A stretch of DNA of 64,000 nucleotides from Sphingomonas sp. Leaf33 (GTDB lineage Bacteria > Pseudomonadota > Alphaproteobacteria > Sphingomonadales > Sphingomonadaceae). Where the stretch lies: assembly GCF_001421785.1 (NCBI RefSeq), contig NZ_LMLB01000001.1, positions 1,159,962 to 1,223,961 on the forward strand, read 5' to 3'. The notes under the pieces are model-generated. The model saw only the letters and a program-made list of their open reading frames with translations. It did not search any database and was not told where the DNA came from. The stretch's first letter is position 1; every line of letters begins with the position of its first letter. Shown piece by piece: positions 29,220-38,936 of this stretch. The position numbers and the translations under genes were made by a program.

Positions 29220-29752
29220 TGAGCCGCATCGGTAAGAAGCCGGTCACCGTACCGGCAGGCGTGACGACCTCGATCGAGGGCAAGACGCTGACCGTGAAGG
29301 GCCCGAAGGGCGCCCTGAACCTCGCGATGCGCGACGAGATCAGCTACACGCTCGAGGACGGCGGCATTTCGGTGCAGCCGGCCAACGAGAGCAAGTCGGC
29401 GCGCGCCTTCTGGGGCATGCAGCGGACGCTGGTGCAGAACCTGGTGACCGGCGTGACCGAGGGCTTCTCGAAGAAGCTGCTCATCACCGGCGTCGGCTAT
29501 CGTGCCAACGCGCAGGGTCGCAAGCTGAAGCTGCAGCTGGGCTATTCGCATGACGTCGATCTCGATGTGCCGGAAGGCGTCGAGGTCAAGACGCCGGATC
29601 AGACCACGGTCGAGATCTCGGGGTCGGACAAGCAGGCGGTCGGCCAGTTCGCCGCGGAAATCCGTCGCTGGCGTAAGCCCGAGCCGTACAAGGGCAAGGG
29701 CATCAAGTACGACGGCGAGTTCATCTTCCGCAAGGAAGGGAAGAAGAAGTAA
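29219..29752 (+). CDS. rplF: 50S ribosomal protein L6
   Basis: A 177-residue L6 near the sarcin-ricin loop. [15 protein letters not shown] start and the C-terminal [25 protein letters not shown] (in parts) are typical. Coupled at both ends by overlapping start and stop codons. Confidence 0.98.
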   Translation: MSRIGKKPVTVPAGVTTSIEGKTLTVKGPKGALNLAMRDEISYTLEDGGISVQPANESKSARAFWGMQRTLVQNLVTGVTEGFSKKLLITGVGYRANAQGRKLKLQLGYSHDVDLDVPEGVEVKTPDQTTVEISGSDKQAVGQFAAEIRRWRKPEPYKGKGIKYDGEFIFRKEGKKK

Positions 29753-30108
29753 TGACCAAGGGTCTCTCCCTCTTCGAGAAGCGGCGTCGCCGCAACCGCA
29801 CTGCGCTGCGCGCGCGTGCGGGCACTCGCCCCCGTCTGAGCGTGCATCGCTCGGGCAAGCACATCTACGCACAGGTCATCGACGACGCGGAGGGCAAGAC
29901 CCTCGCGGCCGCCTCGACGCTGGGCAAGGACAATGCCGGCAAGTCCGGCGCGACGATCGACGCTGCCAAGGCGGTCGGTCAGCGCGTGGCCGAAGCGGCG
30001 AAGGCCGCGGGCGTCACCCAGGTCGTGTTCGACCGCGGTGGCTTCCTGTTCCACGGTCGCGTCAAGGCGCTGGCGGAAGCCGCACGTGAAAGCGGATTGG
30101 AGTTCTAA
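29752..30108 (+). CDS. rplR: 50S ribosomal protein L18
   Basis: A 118-residue 5S rRNA-binding L18. Contains [18 protein letters not shown] and [22 protein letters not shown]. Ends 1 bp before the rpsE start. Confidence 0.97.
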   Translation: MTKGLSLFEKRRRRNRTALRARAGTRPRLSVHRSGKHIYAQVIDDAEGKTLAAASTLGKDNAGKSGATIDAAKAVGQRVAEAAKAAGVTQVVFDRGGFLFHGRVKALAEAARESGLEF

Positions 30109-30109
30109 G

Positions 30110-30883
30110 ATGGCCGACGAGAACAACACGCCGGAAACCGGCGCGCCGGTCGAGACTTCGGCTGCAACCAACGACGCGCCCCAGCAGGGTGGCGGCGGAT
30201 ACCAGGGCGGTGGCCGCGGTCGCGGTGGTCCGGGCGGCGGCGGCGGTGGCCGTGGTCGCGGTCCGGGTGGCCCCGGCGGCAATCGTGGCGGTCGTGACGG
30301 TGGTCGCGGTCGTGACGGCCGCGGTGGTCGCCCCGGCAGCCAGGACGACGGCGGCGAAGAGCTGATCGAGAAGCTGGTCCACATCAACCGCGTCTCCAAG
30401 ACGGTGAAGGGCGGCAAGCGCTTCGGCTTCGCCGCGCTGGTCGTCGTGGGTGACGGCAAGGGCCGGGTCGGCTTCGGCCACGGCAAGGCGCGCGAAGTGC
30501 CGGAAGCCATCTCCAAGGCGACTGCCGCTGCGAAGAAGGCCATGGTCCGCGTGCCGCTGAAGGATGGCCGCACGCTGCATCACGACGGCAACGGCCACTT
30601 CGGTGCCGGTCGCGTGACCATCCGTACGGCACCTGCCGGTACCGGCATCATCGCCGGCGGCCCGATGCGCGCGATCTTCGAATCGCTCGGCGTCCATGAC
30701 GTCGTGACGAAGTCGGTCGGCACGTCGAACCCGTACAACATGATCCGTGCCACCTTCGAGGCGCTGACCGAGCAGACTTCGCCGAAGTCGGTCGCCCAGC
30801 GTCGCGGCAAGAAGATCGCCGACCTGCTCGGCCGCGGTGGGTCTCAGACCGCCGAGGCGGACGCAGCTGCGATCGCGGAGTAA
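30110..30883 (+). CDS. rpsE: 30S ribosomal protein S5 with a Gly/Arg-rich N-terminal extension
   Basis: A 257-residue S5; E. coli S5 has 167. The S5 fold begins at about residue 84 ([19 protein letters not shown]). Residues 1-26 are acidic and polar; residues 27-76 are almost only Gly, Arg, Pro and Asp ([29 protein letters not shown]), an RGG-box-like low-complexity segment. The only good start is ATG 30110, 1 bp after rplR. S5 lies at the mRNA entry site, so the tail could touch mRNA or rRNA (inference). The core is intact. Confidence 0.97.
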   Translation: MADENNTPETGAPVETSAATNDAPQQGGGGYQGGGRGRGGPGGGGGGRGRGPGGPGGNRGGRDGGRGRDGRGGRPGSQDDGGEELIEKLVHINRVSKTVKGGKRFGFAALVVVGDGKGRVGFGHGKAREVPEAISKATAAAKKAMVRVPLKDGRTLHHDGNGHFGAGRVTIRTAPAGTGIIAGGPMRAIFESLGVHDVVTKSVGTSNPYNMIRATFEALTEQTSPKSVAQRRGKKIADLLGRGGSQTAEADAAAIAE

Positions 30884-30890
30884 CCGAGCA

Positions 30891-31070
30891 ATGGCTACCA
30901 TCAAGATCAAGCAGATCGGTTCGCCGATCCGCCGCACCAAGGATCAGCGCGCAACGCTGATCGGCCTGGGCCTCAACAAGATGCACAAGGTCAGCGAGCT
31001 CGAGGACAGCCCGGAAGTTCGTGGCATGATCCGCAAGCTGCCGCACATGGTGGAGATCGTGGAGGGCTGA
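30891..31070 (+). CDS. rpmD: 50S ribosomal protein L30
   Basis: A 59-residue L30 ([19 protein letters not shown]). Start 7 bp after the rpsE stop. Last gene before a terminator. Confidence 0.97.
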   Translation: MATIKIKQIGSPIRRTKDQRATLIGLGLNKMHKVSELEDSPEVRGMIRKLPHMVEIVEG

Positions 31071-31102
31071 AGCCTTCCACCTTTCCCAGGTGACAAATGC
31101 GG

Positions 31103-31133
31103 GGAAGGGGGCTAACGGCCCCCTTCCTCTTTT
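31103..31133 (+). terminator. Rho-independent terminator between rpmD and rplO
   Basis: GGAAGGGGGC (31103-31112), loop TAACG, GCCCCCTTCC (31118-31127), then TCTTTT. Ten perfect pairs. It splits what is usually one spc operon. Confidence 0.8.
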
Positions 31134-31169
31134 ATCAAGCGCGAACATAGCGAAAGCGAGTGCACAACC

Positions 31170-31712
31170 ATGAAACTGAACGAACTCCGCGATAACGCCG
31201 GCGCCCGCCACCGCAGGATGCGGGTCGGCCGTGGTATCGGCTCGGGCAAGGGCAAGACCGCAGGCCGCGGCGTCAAGGGTCAGAAGAGCCGCGAAGGCGT
31301 CTCGATCAACGGCTTCGAGGGCGGCCAGATGCCGCTCCACATGCGCATCCCGAAGCGCGGCTTCAACAACATCTTCGCCAAGGACTATGCCGAGGTGAAC
31401 ATCGGCGCGATCCAGAAGGCGATCGACGCGGGCAAGCTCGATGCATCGGCAGCGCTCGACCAGGCAGCGCTGAATGCCGCCGGCCTGACGCGCGGCGGCA
31501 AGGACGGCGTGCGCGTGCTCGGCAAGGGCGACCTGACCGCAAAGCTGACCCTGACGGTCGCGGGTGCGTCGAAGTCGGCTGTCGAAGCGATCGAAAAGGC
31601 CGGTGGCTCTGTGACGATCCCGGAGATCGTGGCCGCCGCCGACAAGGCAAAGGCCAAGCACCGTGTCGTGCAGAAGGCCAAGGCCGAGAAGAAGGCGTCG
31701 TTCAAGAAGTGA
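31170..31712 (+). CDS. rplO: 50S ribosomal protein L15
   Basis: A 180-residue L15 ([38 protein letters not shown] in parts), longer than E. coli's 144 by a Lys/Ala-rich C-terminal tail ([19 protein letters not shown]). It lies between two terminator-like hairpins; its promoter was not identified. Confidence 0.97.
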   Translation: MKLNELRDNAGARHRRMRVGRGIGSGKGKTAGRGVKGQKSREGVSINGFEGGQMPLHMRIPKRGFNNIFAKDYAEVNIGAIQKAIDAGKLDASAALDQAALNAAGLTRGGKDGVRVLGKGDLTAKLTLTVAGASKSAVEAIEKAGGSVTIPEIVAAADKAKAKHRVVQKAKAEKKASFKK

Positions 31713-31720
31713 TCGTGGCG

Positions 31721-31746
31721 GCGGGCCGGACAGCGTTCCGGCCCGC
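31721..31746 (+). terminator. Terminator-like hairpin after rplO
   Basis: GCGGGCCGGA-CAGCGT-TCCGGCCCGC, ten perfect pairs, followed by TTCA rather than a T-run. The secY promoter starts 30 bp further on. Confidence 0.5.
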
Positions 31747-31776
31747 TTCAGCGTTCACAATGATTGGCGCCGCGGG

Positions 31777-31805
31777 TTAGACAAGCGCGCGTCGGCGCCT
31801 ATATG
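31777..31805 (+). promoter_or_regulatory. Promoter of secY-adk
   Basis: TTAGAC (31777-31782), 17-bp spacer, TATATG (31800-31805). The leader to the secY start is about 53 nt. Confidence 0.65.
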
Positions 31806-31864
31806 AGCGGCGGGGCGGGTCACAACGCATCCCGCCGTCTTTGTTTCCGGGAACCTCATCACCC

Positions 31865-33211
31865 ATGGCATCCGCAGCCGATAACCTGGCATCCGGCCTG
31901 AATTTGTCGAAGTTCGGCAAGGCGACCGACCTCAAGAAGCGCCTCTGGTTCACCATCGGTGCGCTGATCGTGTTCCGCCTGCTCAGCTACGTGCCCCTGC
32001 CGGGCGTCGATGCGACGGGTCTGGCCGCGCTCGCCAACCGCACGCGCGGCGGCGTGCTCGACTTCTTCAACACCTTCTCGGGCGGTGCACTGGAGCGTGC
32101 CTCGCTGATCGCGCTGGGCGTCATGCCCTACATCACGGCGTCGATCGTCGTGCAGCTCGCCACCTCGCTCAGCCCGCAGCTCGCCGCCATCAAGAAGGAA
32201 GGCGAATCGGGCCGCAAGAAGCTCAACCAGTACACCCGCTACGGCACGGTGCTGCTGACCGCGATCCAGGGCTATTTCATCGCGACCGGCTTCGAAGCCG
32301 GCGGTGCGGTGGTCGAGCCGGGCATGGTGTTCCGCGTGACCGCGATCATCTCGCTGATCGGCGGCACGATGTTCCTGATGTGGCTGGGCGAGCAGATCAC
32401 CAGCCGCGGCGTCGGCAACGGCATATCGCTCATCATCATGGCGGGCATCGTGGCCCACCTGCCGCGCACGCTGATCCAGCTGTTCGAGGGTGGCCGCTCG
32501 GGCTCGCTCAATCCGCTGTCGGTCGCCGCGATCATCGTCGCGGTTATCGCGCTGGTGCTGTTCATCTGCTTCATGGAGCGCGCGCAGCGCCGCATCCTGA
32601 TCCAGTATCCCAAGCGCCAGACCGCGCGCGGCGTCCAGGCCGAGCGCAGCCACTTGCCGCTAAAGCTGAACACCGCGGGCGTCATCCCGCCGATCTTCGC
32701 TTCGTCGCTGCTGCTGCTGCCGCTGACGATCACGCAGTTCGCCGGCCAGCGTGTTGCAGGCGAGAGCACGTTCGGCGACTTCGTCATCACGCTGAACCAG
32801 TATCTCACGCACGGGTCGCCGGTGTACATGGCGCTGTATGGCGCAGGCATCATCTTCTTCTCGTTCTTCTACACCGCGGTCGTCTTCAATCCCGAAGAGA
32901 CGGCGGACAATCTGAAGCGCTATGGCGGGTTCATTCCGGGCATCCGTCCGGGCAAGAACACCGAGAAGTATTTCGATTACGTCCTGACCCGCATCACCGT
33001 CATCGGTGCCGCGTATCTGACGATCATCTGCCTGCTGCCGGAATATCTGGTGTCGGCGCTCAGCATCCCGTTCTACCTAGGCGGCACGTCGCTGCTGATC
33101 GTCGTCAACGTGACGATGGACACGGTGACGCAGATCCAGTCGCATTTGCTGGCGCACCAGTATGGCGACCTGATCAAGAAGGCCAAGCTGAAGGGCGGGC
33201 GGCTGCGCTGA
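31865..33211 (+). CDS. secY: Protein translocase subunit SecY
   Basis: A 448-residue ten-helix channel of the SecYEG translocon in the inner membrane. Recognisable parts are LSYVPLPGVDATG after TM1, the plug region GGALERASLIALGVMPYITASI, and the C5 loop region NPEETADNLKRYGGFIPGIRPG. ATG 31865 is preferred over TTG 31841, which has no family support. It has its own promoter and is followed by adk. Confidence 0.97.
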   Translation: MASAADNLASGLNLSKFGKATDLKKRLWFTIGALIVFRLLSYVPLPGVDATGLAALANRTRGGVLDFFNTFSGGALERASLIALGVMPYITASIVVQLATSLSPQLAAIKKEGESGRKKLNQYTRYGTVLLTAIQGYFIATGFEAGGAVVEPGMVFRVTAIISLIGGTMFLMWLGEQITSRGVGNGISLIIMAGIVAHLPRTLIQLFEGGRSGSLNPLSVAAIIVAVIALVLFICFMERAQRRILIQYPKRQTARGVQAERSHLPLKLNTAGVIPPIFASSLLLLPLTITQFAGQRVAGESTFGDFVITLNQYLTHGSPVYMALYGAGIIFFSFFYTAVVFNPEETADNLKRYGGFIPGIRPGKNTEKYFDYVLTRITVIGAAYLTIICLLPEYLVSALSIPFYLGGTSLLIVVNVTMDTVTQIQSHLLAHQYGDLIKKAKLKGGRLR

Positions 33212-33259
33212 GGCGCGCCGTCCACCGATACCGTCTATCGCGACAAGGGGAGCCGCGAC

Positions 33260-33913
33260 GTGAATATCATCCTTCTCGGGCCTCCGGGCGCAGGTAAAGG
33301 CACCCAGGCGAGCCGGCTCGAGGCCGATCGCGGCATGGTCCAGCTGTCGACCGGCGACATGCTGCGTGCCGCGGTCAAGGCGGGCACGCCGGTCGGCCTG
33401 AAGGCCAAGGCAGTGATGGAAGCGGGCGAGCTGGTGTCCGACGCGATCGTGTCGGCGCTGATCGGCGAGCGGCTCGACATGGCCGACACCGTCAAGGGCG
33501 CGATCTTCGACGGCTATCCTCGCACCGCCCCCCAGGCCGCTGCCCTCGACCTGCTGCTGAGCGAGCGCGGGCGCCGCCTCGACGCGGTGATCGAACTGGC
33601 GGTGAACGAGGAGGCGCTGGTCGATCGCATCACCGGCCGCTTCACCTGCGCCAAATGCGGTGCCGGATACCACGACACCTACAAACAGCCGCGCGAGGAC
33701 GGCGTCTGTGACGTCTGCGGCTCGACCGAATTCAAGCGCCGCCCGGACGACAATGCGGAAACGGTGCGTACGCGCATGGCAGAATATCGCGCGAAGACCG
33801 CGCCGATCCTGCCGATCTACGAAGCGCGCGGCATCGTCCACCGTGTCGACGGCATGGCCGATATCGCCCACGTCACGACCGAGATCGAAGCGATCCTCGA
33901 CCGACTAGGGTAA
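33260..33913 (+). CDS. adk: Adenylate kinase (zinc-LID type)
   Basis: A 217-residue enzyme for ATP + AMP = 2 ADP. P-loop GPPGAGKGTQ lies at residues 7-16 and DGYPRTAPQAAALD mid-protein. The LID has the four-Cys zinc site CAKC...CDVC. GTG start at 33260 with AAGGGGAG upstream. Usual secY-adk pairing. Confidence 0.97.
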   Translation: MNIILLGPPGAGKGTQASRLEADRGMVQLSTGDMLRAAVKAGTPVGLKAKAVMEAGELVSDAIVSALIGERLDMADTVKGAIFDGYPRTAPQAAALDLLLSERGRRLDAVIELAVNEEALVDRITGRFTCAKCGAGYHDTYKQPREDGVCDVCGSTEFKRRPDDNAETVRTRMAEYRAKTAPILPIYEARGIVHRVDGMADIAHVTTEIEAILDRLG

Positions 33914-33915
33914 GG

Positions 33916-33948
33916 CGACCGCCCGGGTTCGCGTCGACTCGGCGGTCG
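33916..33948 (+). terminator. Weak hairpin after adk
   Basis: CGACCGCC-N17-GGCGGTCG, then GGTT. Eight pairs and a long loop; it may mark the end of the secY-adk transcript. 33949-34148 shows no other clear feature. Confidence 0.35.
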
Positions 33949-34148
33949 GGTTCCTGACATTGCGCAAGTATTGGCGGATGTCCGCGCGTCGCGGATGCCG
34001 GCGCGTGCAATGCGGTGTCGTGCCGATCGCGCGGGCGGATGACATATTTGTCATGTGGGCGTCACCACGCCGTCGGGTGGCACACTCCATAACGGACCTC
34101 GGAACGGCGATGCGCCGATCCTGGAATGACCGTACAAGGAGATTTGCG

Positions 34149-34292
34149 ATGACCCGTCTGCTGCTGTCGACCGCCGTCCTGGCCCTGATCGCCGCCCCGA
34201 CGATCGCCGAGGCGAAGAAGCCGCACCCGGCGCCCGCCAAGCACAAGGTCGTGAAGACCACGACGCGCACGACGACCGCCGCCAAGAAGTAA
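34149..34292 (+). CDS. Small exported basic peptide
   Basis: A 47-residue product: a signal peptide (MTRLLLSTAVLALIAAPTIAEA) and a mature part of about 25 residues rich in Lys, Thr, Pro and Ala (KKPHPAPAKHKVVKTTTRTTTAAKK, in parts). AAGGAGA lies 7 bases before the ATG, a good site for so short a gene. Function unknown; similar small Lys/Thr/Ala proteins are frequent in sphingomonads (from memory). Confidence 0.65.
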   Translation: MTRLLLSTAVLALIAAPTIAEAKKPHPAPAKHKVVKTTTRTTTAAKK

Positions 34293-34317
34293 CTCGCTCC
34301 CCCCAAGGCGAGGCAGC

Positions 34318-34348
34318 GGCCGGAGGGGTGTCCACCACCCCTCCGGCC
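34318..34348. repeat. Strong hairpin of the GGAGGGGTG type
   Basis: GGCCGGAGGGGTG-TCCAC-CACCCCTCCGGCC, a perfect 13-pair stem between the small peptide gene and the response regulator. The arm resembles the inner arm of the repeat at 47642-47765. Confidence 0.65.
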
Positions 34349-34392
34349 GCACCGCGTTTGTGCGGGGCGCGCACGATGCTATCGAACAGGTC

Positions 34393-35082
34393 ATGAGCCG
34401 CAAGATTCTGATCGTGGAAGACGACGCCGCGGCCGCCGCCTATCTGGCGAAGGCGTTCGCCGAGAATGGCTTTGCGGTCGAAACCGCGTCGAACGGTCGC
34501 GACGGGCTGTTCCTCGCCAGCGAGGCGAGTTTCGACCTGCTGATCGTCGACCGGATGCTGCCCGGGCTGGATGGCCTGGCGATGATCGGCGCCCTGCGCG
34601 CGGCGGGCATCGCGACTCCGGCGATCATCGTATCGGCCCTCGCCAGCGTCGACGACCGAGTCGATGGACTGAAGGCAGGGGCCGACGATTACCTGCCCAA
34701 GCCTTTCGCCTTTTCCGAACTCAGCGCGCGCGTGGAGGCGATGCTGCGCCGACAGGACCGTCGCGCCCAACCGACCGCCGCGACCGCGCTGCGGGTCGGC
34801 GACCTCGACATCGACCTGCTGTCGCGCCGCGTCACGCGCGCCGGCCGCCCGATCGCGGTCGGCGCCCGCGAATTCGCCATCCTGGAATATCTCGCGCGTC
34901 ATGCCGGCCAGGTCGTCACCCGGACGATGATGCTCGAGAAGGTCTGGAACTATCATTTCGACCCCGGGTCGAACGTCATCGACGTCCACATCGCGCGGTT
35001 GCGCCGCAAGATCGAGGAGGGGGCAGGGCCCATCCTGCATACGGTGCGGGGTGCGGGATATATGCTGTCGGCCGACGCGTGA
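34393..35082 (+). CDS. OmpR/PhoB-family response regulator
   Basis: A 229-residue regulator. Receiver domain with acidic pocket E9-D10-D11, phospho-acceptor D53 (LIVDRMLPG) and the conserved Lys in DDYLPKPFAF. A winged-helix DNA-binding domain follows from about residue 130 (FAILEYLARHAGQVVTR ... NVIDVHIARLRRKIEEG). It overlaps the sensor kinase start by 4 bp (GTGA). The stimulus is unknown. The pair lies between adk and rpsM, genes that are normally adjacent. Confidence 0.94.
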   Translation: MSRKILIVEDDAAAAAYLAKAFAENGFAVETASNGRDGLFLASEASFDLLIVDRMLPGLDGLAMIGALRAAGIATPAIIVSALASVDDRVDGLKAGADDYLPKPFAFSELSARVEAMLRRQDRRAQPTAATALRVGDLDIDLLSRRVTRAGRPIAVGAREFAILEYLARHAGQVVTRTMMLEKVWNYHFDPGSNVIDVHIARLRRKIEEGAGPILHTVRGAGYMLSADA

Positions 35083-36425
35083 CCCGCTTGTCGACGACCG
35101 CTCGGATGGGGTTGCTGGCGATCGCGCTGGCGCTGGTCGCGGGCTGGATACCCGTCGCGCTGCTGTGGCAGTCGACCCACGATGACGCGATCGAGACACT
35201 GCGTCGCGACGTCGGCGAGCGCGACCGCGAACTGGCCGTCGCCGTCGCGCGCCGTGGCGATACCGCGCTGGCGCAGGAAATCGCACAGGTCCGCTCTGCC
35301 GACGATCCCTCGCTCGTGCTGGCGCTGGTCGATGCGGCGGGCCGCCGCCGGGCCGGGTTGGGGCCCGATCGATTGTCTTTCGCCCCGACCGCCGGCTTTC
35401 GTATCGCGCGCATCGGCACGGCGGGCGATTGGGCCGCGCGTGAAGCGGGCGTGACCCTGCGCCGATGGCACGGCGGATGGTTGGTGACCGGGCGGATGCT
35501 CGACGAATGGGAAGAGGCGCAGCGCGGGATCGAGCGGGCGCTGCTGGCGTCGGCGATCGCCGCGCTGGTGCTGGGCGTCCTCGGCGGCGTCCTGCTGACG
35601 CGCTATGTCACGCGCCGGGTCGATGCCGTCGCGCTGACCGCCGACGCGGTGGCGGCGGGCGAGTTGCACCGCCGTGTCACCTTGCCGCCCGCCGGCCACG
35701 ACGCGTTCGACCGGCTCGGCCTGCGCGTCAACGCGATGCTCGACCGGATCGAGCGGCTGATGGAGGAACTGCGCGTCGTCACCGACAGCCTGGCCCACGA
35801 CCTGCGCTCGCCGGTCGCGCGCCTGCGGGCCAGGGCGGAAGCCGCGCTGGCGGCCCGCGATGCCGGACAGCGCGACGCGGCGCTGAACGGCCTGATCGGC
35901 GAGGCGGACGTACTGGGCCGGATGCTCGGCGTCCTGCTCGACATCAGCCGGTTCGAAGGGATCGCGCGCCGCACCGGCTTCGTGGCGGCCGATCCCGCCG
36001 GGATCGCCGCGGCGGTCGCCGACCTGTACGAACCCGTGCTCGAGGATGCGGGCATCGCCTTTGCGACCGCCATCACGCCGGTTGCGCCGCTGGACCTGCA
36101 CCGCGAATTGCTGTCGCAGGCGCTGGCCAATCTGATCGACAATGCCGTCCGCCATGCTCCTGCGGGCGGCAGCATCACGCTGTCGGTCGTCGAGGACGGG
36201 CAGGGCGTGCGGATCGCCATCGCCGACCGCGGCCCCGGCATCGCACCCGAGGACCGCGATGCGGCACTGCGCCGGTTCGGCCGCCTCGACCCCGCCCGCA
36301 CCGCGCCGGGGGTCGGGCTGGGGCTGACGCTGGTCGCTGCGGTCGCGCGGCTGCACGGCGGACACCTGGAGCTGGGCGACAACGCGCCGGGGCTGCTGGC
36401 GACGCTGGTCCTGCCACGGACGTAG
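35079..36425 (+). CDS. Sensor histidine kinase
   Basis: A 448-residue inner-membrane kinase, partner of the regulator before it. TM1 at about 8-30, a periplasmic part of about 115 residues, TM2 at about 150-173, then HAMP, an H-box SLAHDLRSPVARLRA with the phospho-His, N-box NLIDNAVRHA, G1 IADRGPGIAPED and G2 GVGLGLTLVAAVARLHGG. The H-box has HDLRSP instead of the commonest HELRTP, as in several proteobacterial kinases. GTG start coupled to the regulator. Confidence 0.94.
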   Translation: MTRLSTTARMGLLAIALALVAGWIPVALLWQSTHDDAIETLRRDVGERDRELAVAVARRGDTALAQEIAQVRSADDPSLVLALVDAAGRRRAGLGPDRLSFAPTAGFRIARIGTAGDWAAREAGVTLRRWHGGWLVTGRMLDEWEEAQRGIERALLASAIAALVLGVLGGVLLTRYVTRRVDAVALTADAVAAGELHRRVTLPPAGHDAFDRLGLRVNAMLDRIERLMEELRVVTDSLAHDLRSPVARLRARAEAALAARDAGQRDAALNGLIGEADVLGRMLGVLLDISRFEGIARRTGFVAADPAGIAAAVADLYEPVLEDAGIAFATAITPVAPLDLHRELLSQALANLIDNAVRHAPAGGSITLSVVEDGQGVRIAIADRGPGIAPEDRDAALRRFGRLDPARTAPGVGLGLTLVAAVARLHGGHLELGDNAPGLLATLVLPRT

Positions 36426-36490
36426 CGACCGGTCATACGGGAGGGCCGGGCAGGTTTGATCTTCGGCCGGTAACCTGTCAGCCCCGAACC

Positions 36491-36724
36491 ATGGACGCAC
36501 TCACGACTTTCGGCCTGTTCGCGGTTACCGCAATGCTGGTCTGCTATATGCTGGAGGACCGCTCGCCCTGGTGGACGCTGGTGTTCGCCCTCGCCTGCGC
36601 GTGCGGTTCGGCCTATGGCTTTCTTCAGGGCGCGTGGCCGTTCGGCCTCGTCGAGTTGGTCTGGGCGGGTGTCGCGGTCGCCAGATGGCATCGCTTGCGC
36701 CGAAGCGGCCGACAGGCGGGTTGA
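36491..36724 (+). CDS. Small conserved membrane protein
   Basis: A 77-residue protein MDALTTFGLFAVTAMLVCYML... with about three hydrophobic segments and EDRSPWWTLVFALACACGSAYGFLQGAWPFG-like sequence (given in parts) that I recognise as a recurrent small proteobacterial hypothetical. Its stop overlaps the -35 box of the rpsM promoter. Function unknown. Confidence 0.75.
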   Translation: MDALTTFGLFAVTAMLVCYMLEDRSPWWTLVFALACACGSAYGFLQGAWPFGLVELVWAGVAVARWHRLRRSGRQAG

Positions 36725-36749
36725 CTTGCCGCGTGCCGGTGCGTAATTG
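36721..36749 (+). promoter_or_regulatory. Promoter of the rpsM-rpsK-rpoA (alpha) operon
   Basis: TTGACT (36721-36726), 17-bp spacer, TAATTG (36744-36749). The leader to rpsM is about 130 nt. rpsD, whose product controls this operon in E. coli, is not in the window. Confidence 0.65.
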
Positions 36750-36883
36750 CGGCGACTTCCGAACCTCCGGCTGACCGGCGGCGCCATTGGCGCACGTCGG
36801 TATTCGTGCGTTTCGGGAAAATTTCAACGCGTTGAGATGCGTCGGCGGCCATGCTGACGTGTGGAGCTGGGAGACCAAATTTC

Positions 36884-37252
36884 ATGGCACGTATTGCGGG
36901 CGTCAACATCCCGACCAACAAGCGCGTGATCATCGCGCTGCAGTATATTCACGGTATCGGCCCGTCGAAGGCCAAGCAGCTGACCGACAAGCTGGCGATC
37001 GCGCCGGAACGTCGCGTTCAGGACCTGACCGACCAGGAAGTGCTGCAGATCCGCGAAGCGATCGACGCCGACCACACCGTGGAAGGCGATCTGCGTCGCC
37101 AGACCGCGATGAACATCAAGCGTCTGATGGACCTGGCCTGCTACCGCGGCTTGCGTCACCGCAAGGGCCTGCCGGTCCGCGGCCAGCGCACGCACACCAA
37201 CGCGCGCACCCGCAAGGGCAAGGCCAAGCCGATCGCGGGCAAGAAGAAGTAA
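36884..37252 (+). CDS. rpsM: 30S ribosomal protein S13
   Basis: A 122-residue S13 ([20 protein letters not shown]) with the C-terminal tail [21 protein letters not shown] that reaches the P-site tRNA. ATG 36884 is the family start. Confidence 0.98.
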   Translation: MARIAGVNIPTNKRVIIALQYIHGIGPSKAKQLTDKLAIAPERRVQDLTDQEVLQIREAIDADHTVEGDLRRQTAMNIKRLMDLACYRGLRHRKGLPVRGQRTHTNARTRKGKAKPIAGKKK

Positions 37253-37357
37253 GCGCGGGGCGCTTACTTCTCCGCCGGACGGCAGGTGTGAGGCAGACCG
37301 CCCACCGCCATCCGGATTTTCCCCGATCCACTTGAGACATCAGGTCAGGAACACCAC

Positions 37358-37747
37358 ATGGCACAAGCACCGCAGCGTATTCGCCGTCGCGAACGCAAGA
37401 ACATCACCGCCGGCGTCGCGCACGTGAACGCCAGCTTCAACAACACCATGATCACCATCACCGATGCCCAGGGCAACGCCATTTCGTGGTCGTCGGCCGG
37501 CATGATGGGCTTCAAGGGCTCGCGCAAGTCGACCCCGTATGCGGCACAGGTCGCCGCGGAAGACGCGGGCAAGAAGGCCGCCGAGCACGGCGTCCGCACC
37601 CTGGAAGTGGAAGTCAAGGGTCCGGGTTCTGGCCGCGAATCGGCGCTGCGTGCGCTGCAGGCGGTCGGTTTCCAGATCACCTCGATCCGCGACGTGACCT
37701 CGATCCCGCACAACGGTGTGCGTCCGTCGAAGCGCCGCCGCGTCTAA
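37358..37747 (+). CDS. rpsK: 30S ribosomal protein S11
   Basis: A 129-residue platform protein ([34 protein letters not shown] end). It lies 105 bp after rpsM. Confidence 0.98.
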   Translation: MAQAPQRIRRRERKNITAGVAHVNASFNNTMITITDAQGNAISWSSAGMMGFKGSRKSTPYAAQVAAEDAGKKAAEHGVRTLEVEVKGPGSGRESALRALQAVGFQITSIRDVTSIPHNGVRPSKRRRV

Positions 37748-37848
37748 TTACCGTTCGTCGGTCCGCGCGCGGTTGATCGCGCTGCGCGGACCGAATTTTT
37801 TTCAGGCATCGGCCCGATCAGCCGGTGCCCAAGAGCAAGGGGTAGCCC

Positions 37849-38910
37849 GTGTCCGTCAATCCCAAGAACTGGCAGGAACTCAAGAAGCCCAACGGCCTCG
37901 AGAAGAAGGGCGGCGATGGCAAGCGCAAGTCGACCTTCGTCGCCGAGCCGCTGGAGCGTGGCTTCGGCCTGACGCTCGGCAACGCGCTGCGTCGCGTGCT
38001 GCTGTCGTCGCTGCAGGGTGCCGCCGTCACCTCGATCAAGATCGAGAACGTGCTGCACGAGTTCTCGTCGCTGGCCGGCGTCCGTGAGGACGTGACGGAC
38101 ATCGTCCTGAACGTGAAGCAGATCGCGCTGAAGATGCAGGGCGAAGGCCCCAAGCGCCTCCAGCTCTCGGCCACCGGCCCGGGCGAAGTGAAGGCCGGCG
38201 ACATCGCGGTGTCGGGCGATATCGAGGTGATGAACCCCGATCTCGTCATCTGCCATCTCGACGACGGCGCGACGCTGAACATGGAACTGACCGCCGACAC
38301 CGGCAAGGGCTACGTTCCGGCTGCGAACAACCGTCCGGCCGATGCGCCGATCGGGCTGATCCCGGTCGATGCGCTCTACTCGCCGGTGCGCCAGGTGTCG
38401 TACAAGGTCGATCCGACCCGCGTCGGGCAGGACCTGGATTACGACAAGCTGACGCTGACGGTCGAGACCGACGGCACGGTGACCCCGGACGACGCGGTGG
38501 CCTATGCCGGCCGCATCCTCCAGGACCAGCTGGCGCTGTTCGTCCACTTCGACGATTCGAGCGTTACCCGCTCTGCGCCGATCGGCGTTGCCGCCCCGTC
38601 GGCGGCTCCGGCGGAAACCGGCGACACCGCGACCATCAACCGCTTCCTGCTGAAGAAGGTCGACGAGCTCGAACTGTCGGTCCGCTCAGCCAACTGCCTC
38701 AAGAACGACAACATCATCTACATCGGTGACCTGGTCCAGAAGACCGAAGCCGAGATGCTGCGCACGCCGAACTTCGGCCGCAAGTCGCTCAACGAGATCA
38801 AGGAAGTGCTGTCCTCGATGGGCCTGCGCCTGGGCATGGAAATCCCGGGCTGGCCGCCTGAGAACATCGAAGAGATGGCGAAGAAGCTCGAGCAGGAAAT
38901 CCTCGGCTGA
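37849..38910 (+). CDS. rpoA: RNA polymerase subunit alpha
   Basis: A 353-residue alpha subunit. N-terminal dimerisation domain ([22 protein letters not shown], in part) and C-terminal domain that contacts UP elements and activators ([36 protein letters not shown]). GTG start at 37849 with AGGGGTAG upstream. The usual neighbour rplQ is 1.5 kb away, behind a terminator and two other genes. Confidence 0.98.
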   Translation: MSVNPKNWQELKKPNGLEKKGGDGKRKSTFVAEPLERGFGLTLGNALRRVLLSSLQGAAVTSIKIENVLHEFSSLAGVREDVTDIVLNVKQIALKMQGEGPKRLQLSATGPGEVKAGDIAVSGDIEVMNPDLVICHLDDGATLNMELTADTGKGYVPAANNRPADAPIGLIPVDALYSPVRQVSYKVDPTRVGQDLDYDKLTLTVETDGTVTPDDAVAYAGRILQDQLALFVHFDDSSVTRSAPIGVAAPSAAPAETGDTATINRFLLKKVDELELSVRSANCLKNDNIIYIGDLVQKTEAEMLRTPNFGRKSLNEIKEVLSSMGLRLGMEIPGWPPENIEEMAKKLEQEILG

Positions 38911-38936
38911 TCTGTCACGGATGTACCGGCAAGACA

